Below are positions 1 to 9,872 of a DNA stretch of 64,000 nt, piece after piece. The translations under genes and the position numbers were made by a program. The stretch spans positions 773,134,552 to 773,198,551 of the forward strand of contig CM060918.1 in NCBI GenBank assembly GCA_030737875.1, read 5' to 3'. The first letter of the stretch is position 1, and every line of letters starts with the position of its first letter. The DNA is from Allium sativum. Lineage: Eukaryota; Streptophyta; Magnoliopsida; Asparagales; Amaryllidaceae. The notes under the pieces were generated by a model. That model did no database searches. It saw nothing but the letters and a program-made list of their open reading frames with translations, and was not told the DNA's origin.

Positions 1-289
1 TTTACTATAACAACAGTGTTATAGTACATGCTTTTCTATTTTTAATGAAAACGTCCATTACAATATGTTCAATTTTCATTAATCTATTTGGTTCCAAATT
101 CTATATATAATTGATATATTGATTTCAAGTTACTAAATTCCTTAAAAAAAATCTATCTTCTTAAATTTTCGGAAAATTTCCCCAGCGTCTCCTTTGTACG
201 GCTCAATCGACACAACTACAAATCGCCTATGTAAGCCCTTTCCATTCAAAAAGAAAATAAAAAATTATTCAATATCCAACCACAAACTA

Positions 290-322
<33 letters not shown>

Positions 323-325
323 CAT

Positions 326-394
<69 letters not shown>
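290..394. repeat. compound (TA)n(CA)n(TA)n microsatellite
   Basis: A TA tract with small interruptions, about twelve CA units (near 324-348), then an uninterrupted TA tract to 394. The long open frames that cross it on both strands are low-complexity artefacts. The rest of the first 400 bases shows no recognisable feature. Confidence 0.97.
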
Positions 395-397
<3 letters not shown>

Positions 398-407
398 GAA
401 ACATGTG

Positions 408-617
408 TGAAGGACAAAAAAAAGCAAAAAGTTTGCCCAAAAGGACAAGAGCCAAAAAAGTTGCTCAAAAGACCAACTTTTAGTGTAAAGTGGAAAAACA
501 AGGGCCCCCCCTGAATTCCACCATTTGCACTAGAAAATGTCCTTTTGGGCAATTTGTATGCCTCTCGTCCTTTTGAGCAAACTTTTTGTTCCTTTTGCCC
601 TTGTGGCAAAAATCCCC
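408..617. mobile_element. foldback MITE, copy A
   Basis: The left half contains AAGGACAAAA, TTTGCCCAAAAGGACAAG and TAGTGTAAAG. The right half is its imperfect reverse complement and ends in GGCAAAAATCCCC. The arms are about 85 bp around a short GC-rich centre, so the whole unit folds as one hairpin. A related element lies at 917-1127. No coding capacity. Superfamily not assigned because no clear target duplication is visible beside the AT microsatellite. Confidence 0.65.
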
Positions 618-916
618 ATATATATATAACACCACAATTGATCAACAATTATTCAATGCATTCAAACAACCAACATATAAAATTATATATTAAATAAAAA
701 TTCATTTATAATAAATTATAAATGAATTCAGAGAATGAGTTTACTAACCTTGATTTTCCTTGGCGGAATATCCTTTTTAAATTCTATATTTCACGGCTAC
801 GCACCTACCCGAATTGTAACAGAATAAATTTATCTAGCACCTACGATTATTTATTTTTATTTAACGATTAAGCGGTTATTAATTTAAACCAACTATTAAA
901 ATAAACAGGGAAATAA

Positions 917-1127
917 TCTGAAGGACAAAATGAACAAAAATTTATCCCATAAGGACAAAGGGGCAAAATTTTGTCCAAAATGACAAGTTTTACTGTAAAG
1001 GGAGGAATTATAATGGGCCGTTGAAATCCTCCCTTTACACTACATTTTGTTCTTGAGGATAAAATTTTGTCTCTTGTTCTTATGGAACATTTTTTTGTTC
1101 CTTTTGTCCTTGAGGGTAAAAATCCCT
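917..1127. mobile_element. foldback MITE, copy B
   Basis: Same architecture and motifs as the element at 408-617: AAGGACAAAA at the left, a TAGTGTAAAG/TACTGTAAAG-type sequence beside the centre, and an imperfect reverse complement on the right ending AAAAATCCCT. Two diverged copies within 700 bp support a mobile family. No open reading frame of interest. Confidence 0.65.
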
Positions 1128-1740
1128 AAAATAAATAACCGAGTTGTCAAGTGACATGCCATTCATGCCACGCTTGCATCCATTTATCCAAAAATATCAG
1201 AAAGTACTCTTCCCCAACGCCTACTACTGAACTTCCCAAACCAACACAGATCGACATTATTTCGACCAAACTCCAGTTCGCACTCCAAACCAGTGTCGAC
1301 TTTCCAGAATCGCGCACCCCTTCCTCCAATCGAACACCTCAACTCAGTCGAAACCCCCTTTGTATAGCTCCGAACAAACCCATCTCCTCAACGCAAGCAC
1401 TTCCAACATGCTTCAGAGAATCTTTTGATTCATTCGTGATTTCCTAATACGATCTCTCTTTTTTTATTAACGGAGGATCGATTTCGTTTTTCTGAAGTTA
1501 AAAACGGGGAACTGGATATCATCAAGCCTTTATAACAATATTCTGCATTCAACATTAAGCATTCACCATTCAATATTCAGCCTTTAGTTTTCAACATGCA
1601 ACATTCAGTCTTCACATGTATTTTTTTCTTTTTCTTTATGCGGTTGTACGCCGAACACAGCAAAAAGAAAAAGAAAACGTTCGACGGTACTCGAGACACT
1701 CCGAAACAGAAAACACGGTGCCTTTAGCTCTGCACTTTTT
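1128..1740. other. no recognisable gene
   Basis: A C-rich stretch (about 1150-1440) with a 98-codon frame that resembles nothing I recognise, followed by AT-rich DNA with several CATTCA-type repeats (1540-1615). No splice signals or domain support a gene. Confidence 0.5.
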
Positions 1741-2764
1741 TTCTTCTTATGTGAAATGCTTAACTTAGTCATCCCATTGGAGCTCAATATGGTTAACTTG
1801 TACATGCAAGTTACGACTAACCGTAACGCATGATCACTCGTGAAAAGTAATATCCAAATGGCAATGGTTGGTCCATGGACACGTCTCACCCGTGCCTTTT
1901 CTTAGCATTATTATATACTGCCATGACACAACACAGCACGAGGTAACTCAACCCTTAGGCTCCCTCTACCCTCTCCCGTGATCATATCACACCACTCAAT
2001 CCTCAAGACATTAAAGATCACATTAAAATGGTGGCCCACCCTCAAGGAGTCTGCAGTTACAAGAATGCCGTTTCAACTACCTGTGTGATGATGGGACGAC
2101 GAAGATCGGTCAGGCAAAACCCTACCGCGAAATCCAAGTTGGAGAATAGCTTCTGTCGAAGTAAAAAGAAAGATACATTCTGAATTATGATGAACCCGTT
2201 GCGAAGTTCTGTAAGTAAGAGATGTTCTATGGCAGTGTTCTAGATTTGGGCAAATTTATCCATATGGTTTAAATTATCATTATTCTTAATTATTATTAGA
2301 TTTTTAGGCTTTGTTGGTTACTATGGCTATATTTTGTTCGTGCGTACATTCCATCGATGTGATTTTATGGCAATTGAATTGTTAGTACACATTCCATGAA
2401 CTTGGACTGATTTGTTAGTTCTCAATTTTATAGTGGATAATTTGGAGTCAATTTAGGAAATGAAATGATATTCTCCTGATTTGTAGGGTATGTTACATAT
2501 TTTATTTCCCTATCTCGTGGATAATCGGACTAAATACTGGAACACACCGCAAATGCTGTGACCATTTCTGTGAAAATCAAATTAACTTACTTTAATTTGT
2601 GTTTACTTTAATATTTTCTTTTAGGCTGTATAACTATTTACTTGTATGGACATAGTCCTGTATATCTACATGTAGTTGAGTATGTATGTTTGAAGTAAAC
2701 AATAAAGTTAGCCCTGAATTCTCAGCAAATTGGTGCACTGCAAAAACCCAAGTTGGAGCAGTTT
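1740..2764 (+). repeat. duplicated flank of the Pol III module, left copy
   Basis: Homologous along its length to 19080-20030. Shared stretches include the region around the CACCCGTGCC and GATCATATCACACC sequences, the exon-like segment at 2066-2183, and the AAACAATAAAGTTAGCCCTGAATTCT sequence region near 2700. It forms the upstream boundary of the first repeat unit. The duplication is old, with many substitutions and small indels. Confidence 0.75.
2066..2183 (+). pseudogene. decayed exon-like segment, copy 1
   Basis: The counterpart at 19309-19446 reads openly for 45 codons, including the peptide FDDGTVKIGQANPTA. Here the same stretch has an extra base near 2117 that shifts the frame and creates an early stop. 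A GTAAGT sequence follows shortly downstream (near 2211), compatible with an old splice donor. I do not recognise the protein family. It may be the remnant of an exon carried along in the duplication. Confidence 0.4.
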
Positions 2765-2768
2765 ATTA

Positions 2769-2937
2769 AAGCAAACACTTCAAATCCATTGAGCCACATA
2801 GCCCCATACCATAGAGTGAATTTGTTGTTAAGCGAACGGGGACTGCGGAATCCACATTTTGAGCGGGAATGAACGGAGAATTTTGGGTGAAAAGGGATTG
2901 TGTTTTATGCTATGAAATGGGAAAATGGATAGGTATG
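2769..2937 (+). pseudogene. exon-like module element, unit 1
   Basis: Recurs at 6856-7031, 10160-10342 and 37253-37441. The copy at 37253 stays open through a segment containing LLSEWGMWNQYFEQEMNE. In this copy a one-base deletion near 2867 puts the two halves in different frames (upstream LLSERGLRNPHFERE, downstream NGEFWVKRDCVLCYEMGK). Conservation of codon structure across diverged copies hints at former coding sequence. Family unknown; a structured RNA origin is not excluded. Confidence 0.35.
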
Positions 2938-3011
2938 TGTGAAATCTGTTACATTAATATGAAATATGTTATACTATAACACCCACATATATCTGATGTA
3001 TGGAAAGCTGT

Positions 3012-3060
3012 GAGAATAATATTAGGACGGGAGACTGCCTGGGAAGTCCTCTCGCGCTTG
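3012..3060 (+). pseudogene. 5S rRNA 3'-half relic
   Basis: The stretch GGGAGACTGCCTGGGAAGTC matches the 3' half of plant 5S rRNA, which has the same order of GAGAGTAGTACTAGGATGGG, GTGACC and CCTGGGAAGTCCTCG, with scattered substitutions. Unit 2 lacks this insertion at the equivalent place (about 7100), so it entered after the units separated. The 5' half of 5S is absent, so it cannot make 5S rRNA. It could be a 5S-headed retroposon instead of a direct rDNA copy. Confidence 0.55.
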
Positions 3061-3351
3061 AGTATGGGAGCCTTTGGCTCTGGGTATCCACCTTTATGTA
3101 ATATAAATTTTACTAGAAGCTTTTTGTTAAAAAATTACTATATAAAATTTATTTTACTATAAGATAAGATACTTGAATTAGGAACTTACGATGCACCAAT
3201 ATATCCAACAAGATTTTCTACTACTTTACATTAAAATATTGAAGATAATACATGTAAATGCCATTGGAAGGTTATAACTTTATTGAACAAAGTATATGTA
3301 ATAACAACGTGACTACTAATTTTTCGAATTTATGAAAAAATATTGAAATAA

Positions 3352-3422
3352 CATCCTTTCTAAGGATCAAACCTATGATCTTTGATTTGTAAACCAACAC
3401 ATGTTCATTGGGCCACATTGTC
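3352..3422 (-). pseudogene. tRNA-Arg-like relic, unit 1
   Basis: On the minus strand it retains the A-box-like TGGCCCAATG and a B-box-like GGTTTGATCC at tRNA spacing. The length is 71 nt and it aligns with the tRNA-Arg(ACG) gene at 9873-9945. The anticodon loop reads TTTACAAA-like instead of CTACGAA, and the acceptor and T stems no longer pair. The differences are mostly C-to-T or G-to-A. Related relics lie at 7384, 10923 and 38034. It could also be the head of a tRNA-derived SINE. Confidence 0.5.
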
Positions 3423-3778
3423 TCTCATCTTACTGCTTAAATTGTAAGGTCACATTCATAATATAATATAAAATAATGAAGTTTAACTGATAAAAAAAAG
3501 AAAGGATGCTTTGGATTATGGTGTTGACATGAATCGTATTCTTTAATTATTGGTTTGATAAATATTTTGCTTAGTTTTTTGTTGAAATTTCTATTATGCG
3601 GTAGACTGGGTGAATAGATAAAATATTTGAAGCATGAAATAGTGATTAAGGATGTCAACCGATATTTGAATTCCATCTACATTCGTATTCTGAAACTGGA
3701 AAAAAAGTCATATTTTCCCATGTAGTTTAATTGTCATATAAGAAGCATATGTATTAGACCTGATAAAATAGCATGTTA

Positions 3779-3822
3779 GTCCCACAGCATAAAAAATTTT
3801 GTTAATAACTCGGTACAAATAT
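3779..3822 (+). promoter_or_regulatory. USE + TATA-like promoter of 7SL copy A
   Basis: GTCCCACAGCA at 3779-3789 matches the plant upstream sequence element (RTCCCACATCG) with two changes. A TATA-like TACAAATAT follows at 3814-3822, about 25 bp later and about 30 bp before the RNA start. This close USE-TATA spacing is the known arrangement of plant Pol III snRNA-type promoters, used by plant 7SL genes. Confidence 0.75.
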
Positions 3823-3843
3823 CAAGTGCTCAGTTGATTAACC

Positions 3844-4147
3844 ACCGAGCTAAGTAACGTGAGTTTGTGACCAAATGGGGCATTAATTTGATGGAATGTT
3901 GGGCCATGTTGCTGAGTCGGGGCACATTGTGCACTTAGCTGGCCTTCTCGATCCAAGTTGCTGAGTGGCCTGCACAGTTGGGATGGAAAGCCGGACTGTG
4001 CTGGCTATAGTAAGGAGGCAATGCATCAGGCTGGTCATAGAGCAGCGAAAACTCCTTGCTCTCAACGGTGGATGGATAACAGGCTACTGCATTCTGTTCC
4101 CACAATGGATTTGGTGACAGTTCTCCAGCAAACCATCTTCCTTTTTT
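3844..4147 (+). ncRNA. 7SL (SRP) RNA, copy A, near full length
   Basis: RNA scaffold of the signal recognition particle, acting on cytosolic ribosomes and ER targeting. The 5' Alu domain begins CCGAGCTAAGTAACGTGAG and continues with the GGGGCATTAA segment. The S domain keeps GTCATAGAGCAGCGAAAACT, and the 3' arm has GATAACAGGCTACTGCATTC. A T6 run at 4142-4147 is a Pol III terminator. Length about 304 nt, as expected for plants. Promoter lies at 3779-3822. Odd points: A replaces G at the first base, and the USE is not perfect. It could be active or a recent pseudogene. Its last 75 nt are repeated at 4367-4442. Confidence 0.85.
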
Positions 4148-4666
4148 GCACTCTTTGAATATGATGATTTTGGTTATGCGGACACTACTGCTGATTTACG
4201 GTCAGACACAGGAATTACTTTTGATGATGTCTATGCTGATGTTACTACTGAACTTGTACAAATGACCACATTTTTGAACATGGTATTAATTCTCTACCAC
4301 TTTCCTATTTTAACTGGTTGTGCATGTGTAACAGAAAAAACATATATGAAGAGTCATGTGCATTTTGTGGATGGATAACAGGCTACTGCATTCTGTTCCC
4401 ACAATGGATTCGGGACAGCTCTCCAGCAAACCATCTTCTTTTTGCACTCTTTGAATATGCTGATTTTGGTTATGCGGACACTACTGCTGATTTACGGTCA
4501 GACACAGGAATTACTTTTGATGATGTTTATGCTGATGTTACTACTGAACTTGTACAAATGGCCACATTTTTGAACTTGGTATTAATTCTCTACCACTTTC
4601 CTATTTTAACTGGTTGTGCATGTGTAACAGAAAAAACATATATGAAGATTGAAGGGTCATGTGCAT
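4069..4666 (+). repeat. 299-bp tandem duplication over the 7SL 3' end
   Basis: The segment starting GGATGGATAACAGGCTACTG at 4069 recurs from 4368 with few differences. The copied unit includes the 3' end of 7SL with its T-run terminator (T5 in the second copy) and about 220 bp of downstream DNA containing GATGATGTCTATGCTGATG. The second 7SL 3' piece (4367-4442) lacks any 5' part and is a fragment. Confidence 0.9.
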
Positions 4667-4908
4667 TGTGGATGGTTGAAAAACTGTTCTGAAGGTACAA
4701 TTTAAAACCTTCCACTGTTAATGTTAAAGTATGTTGATGGATAGATGTGTATATTATATATAGTTTGAAAGGTTTATAAAAATAATAGAACAACAATGAA
4801 TTTGAATTGTTAAGGTCAAATTTATTTCGCAACCAGATCATATGTTGACGTATAGAAGGCAAATTTACCAAATTATCCTTCCAGGCATAAAGAAAGAGCA
4901 AAAAACAG

Positions 4909-4980
4909 TATCAGAGCCAGGTTTCAATCGTGGGACCTGTGGGTTATGGGCCCACCACGCTTCCGCTGCGCCACTCTGAT
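4909..4980 (-). tRNA. tRNA-iMet(CAU), degenerate copy
   Basis: Initiator tRNA: 5' ATCAGAGTGGCGCAGCGGAA, anticodon-loop context GGGCCCATAACCC, 3' GGCTCTGATA. Length 72 nt with a perfect 7-bp acceptor stem. A T6 run on the minus strand (A-run 4900-4905) follows three bases after the gene. Relative to the copy at 8202 the T arm carries CACGATTGAAAC: one T-stem pair is lost and the B-box C is changed to T. It is probably weakened or silent. Confidence 0.85.
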
Positions 4981-5499
4981 TGGTGATAAAATGTGAGAAT
5001 TGCATTTTTATTTTAGAATAATAGACAAGCTGCTCCTAGATTATATCCCAAGGCATGTCATCTTGTACTGTATAGAGCATGGAAGATAGTCCTACAAAAT
5101 CACCAAACCGTGTCATCCATATAATAAACTGCATTCATCCTCATATCATTACTTGCAGCCAGATCTGTCTGAGTTTGATATTTCAACACATCCCTACCAT
5201 AAGTCGACATAAATTTGTTCCAGACTTAAAATAAACTTGGGCAAGCTTGTTCTAAAACTGTTCAAAAAGTTTTAAATTTCGAAGGACTTTTGTAGGTCAT
5301 ATGTTGTTTTCTTACAGTGATCTAAGATGCATAAGTAACCATTATAATATACCCAAGTAAATATTGTACTTGATTCTCATATATTTGATGTGTTTATCTC
5401 AGTTTCTAGTGTTCCTATTATTTTCACATTTGTATCTTCAAAATCGGCCAAGTATTTCTTCCAAAATAAAATAAATAAATAGATAAAATCATCCTAGTA

Positions 5500-6120
5500 T
5501 TGCCAGTGGTACAACAAATTCTCAGTAACATATATCGGTAATGTTACATCTTTTAAGCATTGTAACCCTCAGACTCACTATAAGCTTTTCAGTATATGCA
5601 TGTATTTTTTGCCCTTCTTTTTATTTTATCTAGTGTCACCTAGTTAGTGTACATGTATTGTATTTCCAATGCTGATCCCATATATGTCTATATAAGCAAT
5701 GTCTGCCTTGTTATTCTTGAGGAAAGAAATTATTATGATGTATCGTCTATGTTAACGGGTGATTGGAGATTATCTGCCATTTTGTTCCTCTAACATATGA
5801 CATACTGTTTATGGGTTCACCCCTTTATCTGATGATGTTTATAATTGTGCAAATGCAGCCACTGGGGGGTCATGACTCAATTTGATAGAAGATCCATTAT
5901 CTTATGGATTTGCCTTGGACTTACCAGGAACCTTGATTATATTCTCATGTAATTATGTTATGATGCCTTGGATCTGCAGAACCAGATTGGAGAAAGTCTA
6001 CGAATTGCAGCATGCATTCATCATTTTTCATACATATAATGTTAGTACCTTTTGTGCCAATTCTTCGTTTTATATTGGAAGTGCTTTTCTTTCTTGTTTA
6101 CCTAAGTGAGGTTAAATAAA
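5500..6120 (+). repeat. conserved non-coding stretch of the module, copy 1
   Basis: Highly similar to 8800-9415. The first part is also similar to 44920-45290, and the last part to 20090-20270. Contains short open frames, for example around CTGCAGAACCAGA, but they differ in frame integrity between copies. A GCAG acceptor-like sequence precedes the segment at about 5860. It may be intron plus exon of a decayed gene or simply carried spacer. Confidence 0.5.
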
Positions 6121-6220
6121 TTGAAATGACATGCTTGATCTGAGATTAGGGTCAGGTACAGGCCAACAATATGATGCTTATATTAGATCTAATCATCAAT
6201 AAACTAACTAAAGAAGTTAA

Positions 6221-6296
6221 CTTTGCCAGGGATCAAACCCGTGGTATTGTAGACTATTCGCACTGTCAATTATCTTATCAGTTGAATTCCACAAAG
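6221..6296 (-). pseudogene. second tRNA-like relic, unit 1
   Basis: A 76-nt tRNA-sized segment on the minus strand. The end sequences CTTTG and CAAAG can still pair, and GGGTTTGATCCC resembles a B box and T arm. Copies lie at 9526-9601, 20370-20451 and 35810-35891. The copy at 20370 folds GACTA...TAGTC around a TGGGAA loop, similar to an anticodon arm with the wrong loop size. The isotype cannot be named. It could be a tRNA-derived SINE head. Confidence 0.35.
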
Positions 6297-6565
6297 AATA
6301 ATAGCATATATGCTTCAGTTTAAAAGTAAAAGGTGTTATGGATTATGACATTCACACATGCCCCATTTATTTGTATATTTGTTATCCGCTTATATTGTAG
6401 TTTTGGGTGCAGAATCACAGTTAAGCGTTTTGTCCATTAAGCTGTAGAATTGCGTTATATAAAGCTGCAACTAACAAAATACCAATAACAAAATACTTTT
6501 AGATGTTACTGCCTGGCTTAGGCCAAGAAAAAATTAGCATAATTTCCATTTCAACATAATTGTTG

Positions 6566-6638
6566 CGACTCTGCTGGGGATCAAACCCAGGGTCTCAGGT
6601 TTCGTAGACCAGCGCCTTATCCATTGGGCCACAGAGTC
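6566..6638 (-). tRNA. tRNA-Arg(ACG), degenerate copy
   Basis: 73 nt on the minus strand: acceptor GACTCTG/CAGAGTC, D-arm region TGGCCCAATGGATAAGG, anticodon loop CTACGAA (ACG). Compared with the intact copy at 9873 it has a mismatch in the anticodon stem (ACCTG for ACCAG) and TTTGATC in place of TTCGATC in the T loop, which damages the B box. A T6 terminator lies downstream on the minus strand (A-run 6528-6533). Likely inactive or weak. Confidence 0.85.
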
Positions 6639-6855
6639 ACATATCTGATTGCCCGACTTTGTGCAAAGTAGAATTCACACTGTACTTTTATATGCTTTTA
6701 CATTAGTATAAAATATCTGTGTTATATATATCATGACACCCACATACACCTGATTTATTGGTATAGTTGATATTGCTTATCGTTCAAATTTTAAGATGTA
6801 TTTTTCTAGATATTTGGACGCAAAATCGTGTTATAAGTTGATTTTGTGGTAAGAC

Positions 6856-7031
6856 TAAAGATAATTAAAGCAGACACTTCAAATCCATTGAGCCGCATAG
6901 TCCCGTACCATAGAGTGAATTTGTTGTTAAGCGAACGGGGACCGCAGAATCCGCATTTTGAGCGGGAATAAACAGGGAATTTTGGGTGAAAAGGGATTGT
7001 GTTTTATGCTATGAAATGGGAAAATGGATAG
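6856..7031 (+). pseudogene. exon-like module element, unit 2
   Basis: Copy of the element at 2769-2937, including the GTTAAGCGAACGGGGACCG stretch. The same one-base difference relative to 37253-37441 interrupts the frame. No recognised domain. Confidence 0.35.
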
Positions 7032-7383
7032 GTATGTGTGAAATCTGTTACATTAATATGTAATCTGTTATGCTATAACACCACATATATATGATGTACG
7101 GATAGTTTATATTTTTTTTGTTCGATATGTAATATAAATTTTACTGGAAGCTTTTTGTTCAAAAATCCCTATATAAAATTTATTTTGCTGCAAGATAAGA
7201 TACTTGCATTAGGAACTTACGATGCACCAATATATCCAACAAGATTTTCTTGTACTTTACATTAAAATATTAAAGATAATATAACTAAATGCCATTGGAA
7301 GGTTATAACTTTATTGAACAAAGTATATGTAATAACAACGTGACAATTAATTTTTTGGATTTATGAAAAAATATTGAAAAAAG

Positions 7384-7454
7384 CATCCTTTCTAAGGATC
7401 AAACCTATGATCTTTGATTTGTAAACCAACACATGTTCATTGGGCCACATTGTC
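7384..7454 (-). pseudogene. tRNA-Arg-like relic, unit 2
   Basis: Nearly identical to the relic at 3352-3422, with the same A-box-like and B-box-like sequences and the same broken stems. It was therefore already dead before the units duplicated. Confidence 0.5.
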
Positions 7455-7811
7455 ACTTATCTTACTGCTTAAATTGTAAAGTCACGTTCATAATATAATA
7501 ATATAAAATAATGCAGTTTAACCGATAAAAGTAGAAAGGATGCTTTGGATTATGGCGTTGACATGAATCGTATTCTTTAATTATTGGTTTGATAAATAAT
7601 TTTCTTAGTTTTTTGTTGAAATTTCTATTATGCGGGGGACTGGGTGAATAGATAAAATATTTGAAGCAGGAAATAGTGATTTATGATGTCAGCCGATATT
7701 TGAAATCCATCTACATTCGTATTCTGAAACTGGTAAAAGGTCATATTTTCCCATGCAGTTTAATTGTCATATAAGAAGCATATGTATTAGACCTGATAAA
7801 ATAGTATGTTA

Positions 7812-7857
7812 GTCCCACATCACAAAAATTTTGTAAATAACTCGGTACAAAAATAAA
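7812..7857 (+). promoter_or_regulatory. USE + TATA-like promoter of 7SL copy B
   Basis: GTCCCACATCA at 7812-7822 matches the plant USE with one change. A TATA-like TACAAAAATAAA begins at 7846. The USE starts 64 bp before the first 7SL base, the same spacing as in copies C and D. Confidence 0.75.
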
Positions 7858-7875
7858 ATGCTCAGTTGATCAACC

Positions 7876-8126
7876 GCCGAGCTAAGTAACGTGAGCTTGT
7901 GACTAAGTGGGGCATTAATTTGATGGAATGTTGGGTCATGTTGCTGAGTCGGGGCACATTGTGCACTTAGCTGGCCTACCTGGTCCAAGTTGCTGAGTGG
8001 CCTGTGCAGTTGGGATGGAAAGTCGGATTGTGCTGGCTATAGTAAGGAGGCAATGCGTCAGGCAGGTCACAGAGCAGCGAAAACTCCTTGCTCTCAACGG
8101 TTGATGGATAACAGGCTACTGCATTC
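7876..8126 (+). pseudogene. 7SL RNA copy B, 3'-truncated
   Basis: Begins with the canonical GCCGAGCTAAGTAACGTGAG and keeps the Alu domain and the S-domain GGTCACAGAGCAGCGAAAAC. The sequence breaks after GGCTACTGCATTC at 8126 and continues as the tRNA-iMet flank. The last about 50 nt and the terminator are missing, so the 3' arm cannot close helix 5. The promoter is intact, and any transcript would run on to a later T-run. Confidence 0.8.
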
Positions 8127-8201
8127 ATTGTGGATAGTTGACGTATAGGAGGTAAATTTACCAAATTATCCTTCCAGGCATAATGAAAGAGCAAAAAATA
8201 G

Positions 8202-8273
8202 TATCAGAGCCAAGTTTCGATCCTGGGACCTGTGGGTTATGGGCCCACCACGCTTCCGCTGCGCCACTCTGAT
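8202..8273 (-). tRNA. tRNA-iMet(CAU), intact
   Basis: Initiator tRNA used to start cytosolic translation. 72 nt on the minus strand with acceptor ATCAGAG/CTCTGAT, CCCATAA anticodon loop flanked by GTGGG and CCCAC, T arm CCAGG-ATCGAAA-CTTGG (one G-U pair) and discriminator A. Internal A and B boxes are intact, and a T6 terminator follows after a few bases (A-run 8193-8198). It is the best candidate for a working initiator tRNA gene here. Confidence 0.95.
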
Positions 8274-8799
8274 CGGTAATAAAATGTGATAATTGCATAT
8301 GTATATTTTTTAGAACAATTGACAAGTTGCTCCAAGATTATATCCGAAGGCATGTCATCTTGTACTGTATAGAGCATGGAAGATAGTTCTACAAAATCAC
8401 CAAACTGTATCATCCATATGATAAACTACATTCATCCTCATATCATTACTTGCAGCCAGATCTGTCTGAGTTTGATATTTCAACACATCCCTACAATAAG
8501 TCGACATAAATTTGCTTCAGAGTTAAAATAAACTTGGGCAAACTTGTTTTAAAACTGTTCAAAAAGTTTTAAATTCCGAAGGACTTTTGTAGGTCATATG
8601 TTGTTTGCTTACAGTGATCTAAGATACACAAATAAACATTATAATATACCCAAGTAAATATTGTACTTGATTCTCAAATATTTGATGCGTTATCTCAATT
8701 TCTTCTGTTCCTCTTATTTTCACATTAGTATCTTCAAATTCAACCAAGTATTTCCTCAAACATAAAAAAATAAATAGAAAAATTCATCCTAGTATTGCC

Positions 8800-9415
8800 A
8801 GTGGTACAACAAATTGTCAGTAACATATATCGGCAATGTTACATCTTTTAAGCATTGTAACCCTCAGACTCACTATAAGCTTTTCAGTATATGCATGTAT
8901 TTTTTTGCCCTTCTTGTTATTTTATCTAGTGTCACTAAGTTAGCGTACACGTATTGTTGTATTTCCAATGCTGATCCCATATATGCCTGTATAAGCAATG
9001 TCTGCCTTGTTATTCTTGAGGAAAGAAATTATTATGATGTATCGTTTACCTATGTTAAAGGGTGATTGCAGATTATCTGCCATTTTGTTCCTCTAATATA
9101 TGACATATTGTTTATGGGTTCACCCCTTTATCTGATGATGTTTATAATGTGCAAATGCAGGCCATTGGGGGGTCATGACTCGATTTGATAGAAGATCCAT
9201 TATCTTATGGATTTTCCTTGGAGCTACCAGGAACCTTGATTATATTCTCATGTACTTATGTTATGATGCCTTGGATCTGCAGAACCAGACTGGAGAAAAG
9301 TCTACGAATTGCAGCATGCATTCATCATTTTTCATAAATATAATGTTAGTACCTTTTGTGCCAATTCTTCATTTTATATTGGATGTGCTTTTCTTTCTTG
9401 TTTACCTAAGTTAGG
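8800..9415 (+). repeat. conserved non-coding stretch of the module, copy 2
   Basis: Matches 5500-6120 with few differences. A frame at 9175-9414 is open but its counterpart in unit 1 has a stop, so coding conservation is not supported. Confidence 0.5.
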
Positions 9416-9525
9416 TTAAATAAATTGAAATGACATGCTTGATCTGAGATTGGGGTCAGGTTCAGGCCAACAATAGGATGCTTATATTAGATCTAATCAT
9501 CAATAAACTAACAAAAAGAAGTTAA

Positions 9526-9601
9526 CTTTGCCAGGGATCAAACACGTGGTATTGCAGACTATACACATAGTCAATTATCTTATCAGTTGAATTCCACAAA
9601 G
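9526..9601 (-). pseudogene. second tRNA-like relic, unit 2
   Basis: 76-nt counterpart of 6221-6296 with CTTTG/CAAAG ends. The presumed anticodon arm forms a GACTAT/ATAGTC hairpin. The T-arm-like sequence is more decayed than in unit 1. Confidence 0.35.
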
Positions 9602-9872
9602 AATAATAGCATATATGCTTCAGTTTTAAAGTAAAAGATGTTATGGTTTATGACGTTCACACATTCCCCATTTATTTGTGTATACTTGCTATCCGCTTAT
9701 ATTGTAGTTTTGGGTGCAGAATCACAGTTCAGCGTTTTGTTCATTAAGCTGTAGAATTGCTTTATATAAAGCTGCAACCAACAAAATAGCAATATCAAAA
9801 TACTTTTAGATGTTATTGCTTGGTTTAGGCCAAGAAAAAATTAGCTTAATTTACATTTCAAGATAATTGTTG

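Larger units (their letters stand above)
2765..6855 (+). repeat. Pol III module, unit 1
   Basis: First unit of the tandem module. Order: exon-like stretch (2769-2937), 5S-like insertion, tRNA-Arg-like relic (minus), USE/TATA and 7SL RNA (plus), local duplication (4069-4666), tRNA-iMet (minus), conserved non-coding stretch (5500-6120), second tRNA-like relic (minus), tRNA-Arg (minus). It aligns collinearly with 6856-10159 except for the 5S-like insertion and the extra DNA at the 3' end of 7SL. Boundaries are set where the sequence of the next unit begins to repeat. Confidence 0.8.

Noticed and set aside
194..648. Overlapping frames on both strands with Tyr-Ile/Thr-His runs
   Set aside because: They are translations of the TA/CA microsatellite and a foldback MITE.
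1151..1447. 98-codon plus-strand frame
   Set aside because: No recognisable domain, no supporting paralogue, and composition explained by a C-rich stretch.
4318..4692. 124-codon frame downstream of 7SL
   Set aside because: It runs through the tandem-duplicated 7SL 3' end; the first copy of the same frame is closed by a stop, so no coding conservation.
9175..9414. 79-codon frame in module unit 2
   Set aside because: The equivalent positions in unit 1 and at 20 kb carry stops or altered frames; no domain recognised.
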